Positions 34,141 to 39,469 of a stretch of DNA of 39,469 nucleotides are shown here, piece by piece. The DNA lies in NCBI GenBank assembly GCA_905205995.1, contig CAJLFU010000017.1, forward strand, positions 1-39,469, written 5' to 3'. This stretch comes from an uncultured Haemophilus sp. GTDB lineage: Bacteria; Pseudomonadota; Gammaproteobacteria; Enterobacterales; Pasteurellaceae. A model generated the notes under the pieces. That model saw nothing but the letters and a program-made list of their open reading frames with translations, was not told where the DNA came from and did not search any database. A program made the translations under genes and the position numbers. Every line of letters begins with the position of its first letter. The stretch's first letter is position 1.

Positions 34141-34229
34141 AGGAAATCCTTATGATAAAAGTGCGGTTGAAAATAACCGTGTTTTGCAGGGCTATTCTAA
34201 CGGAAGTTATTAAAAATAAGAATGAAAAT

Positions 34230-34258
34230 TTGACCGCCCTTTGAATTCCCCCTATACT
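34230..34258 (+). promoter_or_regulatory. rnpB promoter
   Basis: TTGACC (34230-34235), a 17-bp spacer and TATACT (34253-34258), 8 bp before the predicted RNA 5' end, with an A/T-rich stretch upstream that could act as an UP element. The -35 lies in a one-mismatch uptake sequence (ACCGCCCTT, 34233-34241). Confidence 0.8.
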
Positions 34259-34265
34259 ACGCCGC

Positions 34266-34640
34266 GAGTTGGTTAGACAATCGCTGGTTTATTGAAGCCC
34301 TTAACCGTGTTCGCACGACCTAGTGGGACAAGTAAACGAGAGGAAAGTCCGAGCTACAAAGGGCAGAGTGCCGGATAACGTCCGGGCGGCGTGAGCCGAC
34401 GACCAGTGCAACAGAGAGCAGACCGCCGTGAAAACGGTAAGGGTGAAAGGGTGTGGTAAGAGCACACCGTGCCGTTGGTAACAACGTGCAGCAAGGTAAA
34501 CTCCACTCGTAGCAAGACCAAATAGGAACTCAATGGATGGCCCGTCCAGAGTTCGGGTAGGTTGCTTGAGCGGCAGAGTAATTTGTCGCCTAGATGAATG
34601 ATTGTCCACGACAGAACTCGGCTTATCGACCAACTCAACA
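34266..34640 (+). ncRNA. rnpB: RNase P RNA (M1 RNA)
   Basis: Catalytic RNA of RNase P, which trims tRNA 5' ends. Universal segments are present in order: GAGGAAAGTCCGAGCT (P4 5' strand region), GACCAGTGCAACAGAGAGCA, GTAAGGGTGAAAGGGTG, GGTAAACTCCAC, AGCAAGACCAAATAGG, GCTTGAGCG, CCTAGATGAATGATTGTCCA and CGACAGAACTCGGCTTATC. The 5' end GAGTTGGT (34266-34273) pairs with ACCAACTC (34629-34636), closing helix P1. The exact 3' end is approximate. Confidence 0.97.
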
Positions 34641-34650
34641 AATTCATCAA

Positions 34651-34718
34651 AAAATGACCGCACTTTTGTTTTTTCATTATCCTACTCGGGATGGAATGAA
34701 TAAAAGTGCGGTCATTTT
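34651..34718. terminator. Long-arm uptake-sequence dyad between rnpB and dinB
   Basis: Perfect 17-bp arms (34651-34667 and 34702-34718) flank a 34-nt loop and each contains an uptake sequence. T-rich stretches follow on both strands, so it probably ends both rnpB and dinB, although the large loop is unusual for a terminator. Confidence 0.65.
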
Positions 34719-34728
34719 CTTTTGTGTT

Positions 34729-35796
34729 TTACCACAAGCTCATTTGTTCTAAATGGCTTTCTTCCGGTAAATTCACGTGTAACCCAACGAGGCGAATGGA
34801 TTTTCCGTGGCTACGTTGCCAAATTTGTTCCAGTAATTGTTGAAAGCTTTTTAGTGATAAAGGCAAGCCTGTTTTTTCTAAGGTCGTCACCTGAAAATCT
34901 TCAAATTTTAATTTCACCCCAATTTTGCGAAAAGCGGTTAAAGGGATATTCGGTGCGCTTCGTTCAATACGACGAATAAGCTCGGTATAGAGATTATCTA
35001 ACAATGCTATGCCTTGTTCGAGATGACGAATATTTTCGGATAAAGTGCGTTCTACGCCGATAGATTTTCTCTCCCGATGCGCTTGAATTTCACGGTCATC
35101 AATGCCATGACTAAAATCCCAAATTCGCTTGCCCATTTTCCCGAAGATATTTAATAAAATAGATTGATCGAGTTTTTGTACATCTTCACAAGTTTCTAAG
35201 CCCATTTTCAGTAAACGTTCAGAAGTGACTTTGCCCACACCAGGGATTTTTTTCAATGGCAACGTTTTTACAAACTGTTCAACTTCATGAGGTTGAATCA
35301 CAAATTGTCCGTTCGGTTTATTCATATCGGAAGCAATTTTGGCGAGAAATTTAAGGGGCGCCACACCAGCAGAGGCGGTCAGCTTTAATTCATCAAAAAT
35401 GGCTTGGCGAATTTCTTGTGCGATCCAAGTGGCGGATCCTGAACATTGTGTACAATCTGTGACATCTAAATAAGCTTCATCTAAGGAAAGTGGCTCAATA
35501 ATAGAAGTGTAGCGTTGAAAGATCTGATGAATTTGTGCGGATACCTGTTTATAAAGGGGCATATTAACGGGTACTAAAATCAGGTCTGGACATTTTTTGA
35601 TAGCTTGCGCTGTAGGCATCGCACTGTGCAGTCCAAATTTTCGAGCTTCATAATTACAGGTAGTGAGTACACCACGTTGTCGAGAACTTCCTCCCACTGC
35701 GACAGGTTTGCCCTGTAGTGTTGGATTTTCACGGATTTCAACAGAGGCATAAAAGCAATCCATATCAATGTGAATAATTTTTCGGGTGGAGTTCAT
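34729..35796 (-). CDS. dinB: DNA polymerase IV (DinB)
   Basis: Y-family translesion polymerase. The 355 residues contain the metal-binding DMDCFYASVE (Asp11, Asp13) and SLDEAYLD (Asp106, Glu107), a steric-gate region, a helix-hairpin-helix (LKKIPGVGKVTSERLLKMG) and the little-finger domain. The extreme C-terminus LEQMSLW resembles the beta-clamp binding motif. A LexA box overlaps the -35 of its predicted promoter, so SOS induction is expected as in E. coli. Uptake sequence just upstream at 35802. Confidence 0.96.
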   Translation of the reverse strand: MNSTRKIIHIDMDCFYASVEIRENPTLQGKPVAVGGSSRQRGVLTTCNYEARKFGLHSAMPTAQAIKKCPDLILVPVNMPLYKQVSAQIHQIFQRYTSIIEPLSLDEAYLDVTDCTQCSGSATWIAQEIRQAIFDELKLTASAGVAPLKFLAKIASDMNKPNGQFVIQPHEVEQFVKTLPLKKIPGVGKVTSERLLKMGLETCEDVQKLDQSILLNIFGKMGKRIWDFSHGIDDREIQAHRERKSIGVERTLSENIRHLEQGIALLDNLYTELIRRIERSAPNIPLTAFRKIGVKLKFEDFQVTTLEKTGLPLSLKSFQQLLEQIWQRSHGKSIRLVGLHVNLPEESHLEQMSLW

Positions 35797-35829
35797 GCTG
35801 TAAGTGCGGTCAAAATTAGGCGTGTTTTT

Positions 35830-35858
35830 AGTATATCGAAAAGAAAATAACTGTTCAA
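35830..35858 (-). promoter_or_regulatory. dinB promoter
   Basis: On the minus strand TTGAAC (35858-35853), a 17-bp spacer and TATACT (35835-35830). The -35 is embedded in the LexA box. Confidence 0.7.
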
Positions 35859-35866
35859 GTATACAG
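35851..35866. promoter_or_regulatory. LexA (SOS) box of dinB
   Basis: CTGT-TCAAGTAT-ACAG lies within a larger perfect inverted repeat with 9-bp arms AATAACTGT and ACAGTTATT (35846-35871). It is 54 bp upstream of the dinB start and covers the predicted -35. Confidence 0.85.
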
Positions 35867-35874
35867 TTATTAAA

Positions 35875-35893
35875 AGGCCCACATTACGTGGGC
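35875..35893 (-). terminator. Terminator of the secreted-protein gene
   Basis: On the minus strand AGCCCAC-GTAAT-GTGGGC is followed by CTTTTAATAA, 12 nt after the stop at 35906. Its T-run abuts the LexA box of dinB. Confidence 0.75.
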
Positions 35894-35905
35894 TAGATAA
35901 GAGAA

Positions 35906-36403
35906 TTAACGATCAGAAAGAACGGTTTTATCACCAAATTGGATAACGCGTTCAATAGGATAAACATCAATTTTTTCTTGTTGGTTCATAAAGACTTTAC
36001 GTGCATCTTCAGCCAATTGAACAAACGGAATTTGTAAATTAATATTTATGGATTTACCTGGTTGTAATGGGGTTTCTAAATTGATTTGCATATCTTGGCT
36101 ATAAATAACTTTGCGGTTATTCACATACACGCCCACCCATTGAATGTTTTTAATTGGTTTTTGACCAATGTTAGTGATTTCATGTTTAAATGCACTTAAT
36201 GCTTGGCCGTTTTCATCAACCACCATTTCACGGTTACCAATATTGATGGCAAGGTATTTGTCGATATTATCACTCGCTTTTGCCACTTGTTGTGGGGCTT
36301 GTGTTGCTTTTGCGGGTGTTGCTTCTTTTGCAATAACTTGTGTGTTAAATGCTAAACATAATGCACCTAATGAAAGTGCGGTCAGAGATTTTAATGTTTT
36401 CAT
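35906..36403 (-). CDS. Predicted secreted protein of unknown function
   Basis: I do not recognise this 165-residue protein. It begins with a clear signal peptide (MKTLKSLTALSLGALCLAFN, cleavage likely after VIA near 25). An Ala/Thr/Gln-rich linker follows, then a domain of about 120 residues with alternating strands: NREMVVDENGQALSAFKHEI, IKNIQWVGVYVNNRKVIYS, SININLQIPF. The N-terminal part of the domain resembles beta-sandwich proteins that compare unmodified and modified termini, but no family can be named. AAGGAA precedes the ATG. It is monocistronic, with its own terminator. An uptake sequence in the signal-peptide codons (36374-36382) shows it is long established in the genome. Confidence 0.7.
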   Translation of the reverse strand: MKTLKSLTALSLGALCLAFNTQVIAKEATPAKATQAPQQVAKASDNIDKYLAINIGNREMVVDENGQALSAFKHEITNIGQKPIKNIQWVGVYVNNRKVIYSQDMQINLETPLQPGKSININLQIPFVQLAEDARKVFMNQQEKIDVYPIERVIQFGDKTVLSDR

Positions 36404-36510
36404 TATTCGATTCCTTATAAAAAAGTGGCAAAATTTTACCCTAACTTATCAGGTTAATAAATAGCTTCTTTTCCTTTCTTAGATTTTTTGATAAACTGCC
36501 GAACGATTTT

Positions 36511-36877
36511 GGGGCTGATTCTGGATTCGACGGGATTAGCGAAGCCCAAGGTGCACGTCGAGGTGCGGTAGGCCTCGTAAATAAACCGCAAAAAAATAGT
36601 CGCAAACGACGAACAATACGCTTTAGCAGCTTAATAACCTGCTCATAGCCTTCGCTCCCCAGCTTCCGCTCGTAAGACGGGGATAAAGCGGAGTCAAACC
36701 AAAACGAGATCGTGTGGAAGCCGCTGTTTGAGGATCGAAGCACTAAATTGAATCAAACTAGCTTAAGTTTAGCGTGTCTGTCCGCATGCTTAAGTGAAAT
36801 TAAAGACGAGACTAAACGTGTAGTACTGAAGGTAGAGTAATTTCGGACGCGGGTTCAACTCCCGCCAGCTCCACCAC
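36511..36877 (+). ncRNA. ssrA: Transfer-messenger RNA (tmRNA)
   Basis: Rescues stalled ribosomes. The 5' end GGGGCTG and 3' end CAGCTCC-A-CCA form the alanine-type acceptor stem with an encoded CCA (36875-36877). The T-arm GGACGCGGGTTCAACTCCCG is intact. The tag reading frame (36602-36634) encodes ANDEQYALAA followed by a stop codon, the tag expected for Haemophilus (E. coli has ANDENYALAA). The length of 367 nt is normal. The 3' end is a well-known integration site for genomic islands; the next 2.5 kb look foreign. Confidence 0.97.
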
Positions 36878-37246
36878 AAAATTAGATTAAGAAAGTTCTT
36901 AAGCAGTAAAATTTGTTAAAAAATCAATAATTTGACTTTTTTTTGGGGCGATATCGTTTCTAAGATTATATGAAGCCCTACAGTAATAGTTTTAGTAGTA
37001 AATATGGTAGTAAGGAATTAGAATATGAAAAGATCTTACTACCATTTTTTATTGGCGGTTTAAGGCAAATAAGCATTCAGTATCCTAAAATATGTGAAGA
37101 AACAGTTTGTGTTTTTCTGATACTTCTACCTAGGATGAATGTTGTTTCAACGAAGTTTTTTTTTAGATAGTATTTAGAATATTGATAGAGTAATGAAAGT
37201 TATGATTTATTTTTAATAATCTAACTTATTGCGAGTAAAGATATAA
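36878..37246. other. AT-rich spacer after ssrA with a large hairpin, no convincing gene
   Basis: The 369-bp spacer is strongly A/T-rich. It contains the hairpin at 37004-37050, short T-runs and an open frame of 66 codons (36970-37170) that has no ribosome binding site and overlaps the hairpin, so I do not call it a gene. No clear promoter or Shine-Dalgarno site is found for the following gene. A duplicated 3' end of ssrA (attachment-site repeat) is not seen within the window. Confidence 0.5.
37004..37050 (+). terminator. Terminator-like hairpin after ssrA
   Basis: ATGGTAGTAAG (37004-37014) and CTTACTACCAT (37035-37045) form a perfect 11-bp stem with a 20-nt loop, followed by TTTTTTA. It may end read-through from ssrA or insulate the next gene. 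Confidence 0.5.
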
Positions 37247-39259
37247 ATGTTAGATTGGAATGATATAATAGATTTTTTAGCTGGCTCAAAAAAAATTCAG
37301 GAGAAAGCTTATTTAGAATGTAAAGCTGCAACGAATAGTTTGCCGAAAGATTTTTGGAAGTCTTTTAGTGCATTTTCAAATACTCAAGGAGGCTTTATCT
37401 TGCTTGGAATTACTGAAAAAAATGGTGAATTTGATGTTGCTGGTGTAAAAGATGTTCGCAAAATTGTAGATGATTTATATTCACAAGCACGTGGAGGACA
37501 AAAAGTTAGTTGTCATTATTTAAATGATGATTGTGTACGTTATAGTGATGATATTTTTTTAGATAAGAATGTTATAGCTGTGTATGTTCAAAAAGCTGAC
37601 AATAGTTCCATTCCTGTTCACTTGCATGGTGATATAACAAATTCTTATATTCGTTTAAATACAGGAGATCATAAACTATCTTCTGAAGAATTAAAAAATT
37701 GTCTTTCTAGTTATACTAAAAAAAATCAAGACAGTAAGGTAATTCCTAATACATCCATTTTGGATATTCATTTACCAACATTAGATAAGTTTCGTCAATA
37801 TATTAAAAATAGTAATTCTACAAGCCCCTTGCTTGCTCTGGATGATTTATCATTATTAAAGAAAATAAATGCTTATCAACGAGATCTCGAAACTGGAGAA
37901 AATGGTTTAACTTATGCAGGTTTATTAATGTTTGGAAAATTAGAAATTATTCGAACATTACTGCCTCATTATTTGTTAGAGTATAAATCAAAAGAAAAAG
38001 AAACAGTGCACCGATATGATGACCGTTGTACATGTGATGAGTTAGACGAAGGGAATTTGTTTGAATTTTATTTAAGAGTCGCTCCAAAATTATTTGATCT
38101 TGCAAAAAATAAACATTTTGCATTAAATCAACTAACTAGAAGTGAAGATAATTTAATTACGGGCTCATTACGTGAAGCTTTTGTCAACATGCTTACACAT
38201 GCAGATTATCTTAATGCTCGAGTTACATTAAAAGTATCCAAAATATCAAATACTTTAATTTTTGAAAACCCAGGTGCTATGCTTGTGAGTATTTTAGAAG
38301 CACAAAGTGGAAAGAAATCTGAATGTCGAAATTCAATTTTACATAATATGTTTCGTCGAATAGGTCTTTGTGAAAGGGAGGGAAAAGGTATTGAAACTAT
38401 TTTCTCTAACTATAGAAAAGAATTATTGACTACACCTGTATTAGACACTGATTCAGAAAAAACAAGTTTAACTTTAACATTACAAGATAGCTCTGTTATT
38501 CAAGCTAATCAACAATTACAACATAAGTTGGGAGCTAACTATCAGAATTTAGATAATGATTTGTACAAGAAGATTCTGTTATTGACAGCTTTAAATGGAG
38601 GATGGATTAACCATCCGATCCTATCTGAAAAATTGGAAAAAGATTATCATAGCAGGGATATTACACTGGCCCTACCAACTTTAGAAAGAAAAGGATTGCT
38701 ATTAGGTAAAGGAGAGAAAAAAGATAAATTCTATGTTTTACCTTGGATAGATGTTGGTGATTTAAAAGAAATTTATGCTAAACGCCATGAGGTTACAGTA
38801 AGTTCTCAATTAAGTTTTGATGTCGAAGGTTTACTTGAAGGTACTAACTTAGAAGCTAACTTAGAAGCTAACTTAGAAGCTAATTTAGAAGCTAAAGATC
38901 AGAGAACACTAGTTTATTATAGTTTTGATTTAGATAGCGTAGGGAGAACTATAAAAAACGGTCGAGTGATTATTAATGAATTGGATGACCTAAATCCAGA
39001 ATTTTTATCATCTCTTCGTGCTATGGTTCCAGATGATTTTTATCAGAAAAAAAAGAAGAATGCTAAAAAACTAAGAGAGTTAGTTTTTACACTATGTAGT
39101 GAACAGTTTGTGACCAAGAAATCCCTTGCTAAACTTTTAGGAATGACAGAGTCAAGTTTATGGCTACATTTAAGAGAATTTGTTGCTCAAGGAATGTTAG
39201 AGCTTGCTTTTCCACAGCAGCCAACACATAAAGATCAATCTTATAGGGTTGTAAAATAG
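37247..39259 (+). CDS. AlbA_2 (Schlafen-type) plus GHKL-like ATPase and winged-helix protein
   Basis: The 670-residue protein has the layout of predicted transcriptional regulators / RecG-C-like proteins. An AlbA_2 domain (about 15-150; YLECKAA, FSNTQGGFILLGI, HLHGDITNSYIRL) is followed by LTYAGLLMFGK (221-231). A divergent GHKL ATP-binding region has REAFVNMLTHADY (309-321), ENPG (340-343) and GLCEREGKGIETIF (373-386). A winged helix spans about 440-500, four NLEA repeats lie at 534-549, and a second winged helix is near 610-665. Known members act as regulators or defence-associated genes; its own function is unknown. No Shine-Dalgarno site is visible. The gene is more A/T-rich than its neighbours and has no exact uptake sequence, which with its place after ssrA suggests transfer. 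Confidence 0.8.
   Translation: MLDWNDIIDFLAGSKKIQEKAYLECKAATNSLPKDFWKSFSAFSNTQGGFILLGITEKNGEFDVAGVKDVRKIVDDLYSQARGGQKVSCHYLNDDCVRYSDDIFLDKNVIAVYVQKADNSSIPVHLHGDITNSYIRLNTGDHKLSSEELKNCLSSYTKKNQDSKVIPNTSILDIHLPTLDKFRQYIKNSNSTSPLLALDDLSLLKKINAYQRDLETGENGLTYAGLLMFGKLEIIRTLLPHYLLEYKSKEKETVHRYDDRCTCDELDEGNLFEFYLRVAPKLFDLAKNKHFALNQLTRSEDNLITGSLREAFVNMLTHADYLNARVTLKVSKISNTLIFENPGAMLVSILEAQSGKKSECRNSILHNMFRRIGLCEREGKGIETIFSNYRKELLTTPVLDTDSEKTSLTLTLQDSSVIQANQQLQHKLGANYQNLDNDLYKKILLLTALNGGWINHPILSEKLEKDYHSRDITLALPTLERKGLLLGKGEKKDKFYVLPWIDVGDLKEIYAKRHEVTVSSQLSFDVEGLLEGTNLEANLEANLEANLEAKDQRTLVYYSFDLDSVGRTIKNGRVIINELDDLNPEFLSSLRAMVPDDFYQKKKKNAKKLRELVFTLCSEQFVTKKSLAKLLGMTESSLWLHLREFVAQGMLELAFPQQPTHKDQSYRVVK
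38846..38893 (+). repeat. 12-bp tandem repeat, four units, in frame
   Basis: Four units of AACTTAGAAGCT encode (Asn-Leu-Glu-Ala)x4 at residues 534-549; the last unit has one synonymous change (AAT). The unit is a multiple of three, so slippage would change linker length without breaking the frame. Confidence 0.95.
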
Positions 39260-39469
39260 CGATATTCTTTGCCACTTTATTTTTCTATTTGTATCTAGCC
39301 AAATGTATATTGTGTGCTAGTAATAGTGGAAAAAGAAAATATAACTTGTAATAAAAAATAATTTCTTGATAGTATAATTTCAACAAGGATCAGATAAAGA
39401 ATATTTAAACTGGCATTTGATTTCTTATTGTAGTAAGAGTAGTAGCAAGAAAATTTGATTGGTTAATAT
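39260..39469. other. AT-rich tail without a recognised gene
   Basis: The last 210 bases hold no open frame of note. A TATAAT occurs at 39373-39378 without a well-spaced -35. A following gene may begin beyond the window. Confidence 0.4.

Larger units (their letters stand above)
633..36382. repeat. Haemophilus-type DNA uptake sequences (29 exact 9-mers)
   Basis: AAGTGCGGT on the plus strand starts at 633, 4533, 7188, 10512, 11710, 17222, 23559, 25748, 32616, 34159, 34704, 35802 and 36374. Its complement ACCGCACTT starts at 5737, 7218, 9721, 10772, 15199, 15208, 16549, 17239, 21385, 21953, 25097, 25721, 28023, 28558, 32596 and 34657. They are recognised in natural transformation. Many are inside genes, and several inverted pairs form terminators. 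None occurs after 36382. Counts were made by eye. Confidence 0.9.

Noticed and set aside
34301..34677. Two minus-strand open frames over rnpB
   Set aside because: They lie entirely antisense to the conserved RNase P RNA; no ribosome sites.
36441..36743. Minus-strand open frame over ssrA
   Set aside because: Antisense to tmRNA; chance frame in structured RNA.
36970..37170. 66-codon open frame after ssrA
   Set aside because: No ribosome binding site, overlaps the 11-bp hairpin, unusual composition; could be a gene remnant but cannot be supported.
39346..39378. Possible promoter near the window end (TTGTAA ... TATAAT)
   Set aside because: Spacing is 21 bp, outside the functional range, and no gene is visible downstream.
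1..39469. CRISPR array, tRNA genes, rRNA genes, insertion sequences
   Set aside because: Looked for and not seen: no regularly spaced repeats, no cloverleaf apart from the tmRNA ends, no transposase frames or terminal repeats.

Overview
The window is chromosomal DNA of a Pasteurellaceae bacterium, most likely a Haemophilus species. By hand count the 9-mer AAGTGCGGT (Haemophilus-type DNA uptake sequence) or its complement occurs 29 times, about once per 1.4 kb. The proteins look like close relatives of Haemophilus influenzae proteins, and the tmRNA encodes the tag ANDEQYALAA. As I recall the H. influenzae Rd map, several blocks that are distant there are joined here, so a related species such as H. 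parainfluenzae is plausible but not proven.

Layout. 1-2413: a YfcH-like epimerase (cut by the window edge) and argR on the minus strand, divergent from mdh. 2414-2664: a probable small RNA gene with a CRP-type promoter, facing the prs terminator. 2690-9218 (minus): lolB-ispE-prs, ygiM-cca, and a DUF47 protein with a PiT phosphate transporter. 9317-17195 (plus): a LexA-type box, a CYTH/CHAD triphosphatase, radA, lrp, ftsK, lolA and rarA. 17270-21216 (minus): potABCD polyamine transporter genes, divergent from pepT, which has an FNR-type promoter. 22746-22874: a second small-RNA candidate. 22892-28513 (minus): gloC, mepK, ldtD-like, prc and proQ, mostly cell-wall turnover and periplasmic proteolysis. 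28685-32579 (plus): letA-letB envelope lipid transport. 32660-34140 (minus): kdsD-kdsC for Kdo synthesis. 34266-34640: rnpB. 34729-36403 (minus): dinB with a LexA box, and a secreted protein of unknown function. 36511-36877: ssrA. 37247-39259: an AT-rich AlbA_2/GHKL-type regulator or defence-like gene with a 12-bp tandem repeat and no exact uptake sequence.

How the parts fit together. Most of the window is conserved core genome: central metabolism, nucleotide synthesis, envelope biogenesis, division and repair. Regulation can be read from several sites. CRP-type sites lie about 60 bp upstream of the predicted starts of both mdh and the sRNA. An FNR-type site lies at about -41.5 of pepT. CTGT-N8-ACAG boxes overlap the predicted promoters of dinB and of the CYTH-radA unit. 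Inverted pairs of uptake sequences form many of the gene-end hairpins. The least ordinary parts are the two unannotated sRNA candidates, the possible SOS control of radA, and the foreign-looking gene after ssrA, a classic integration site.
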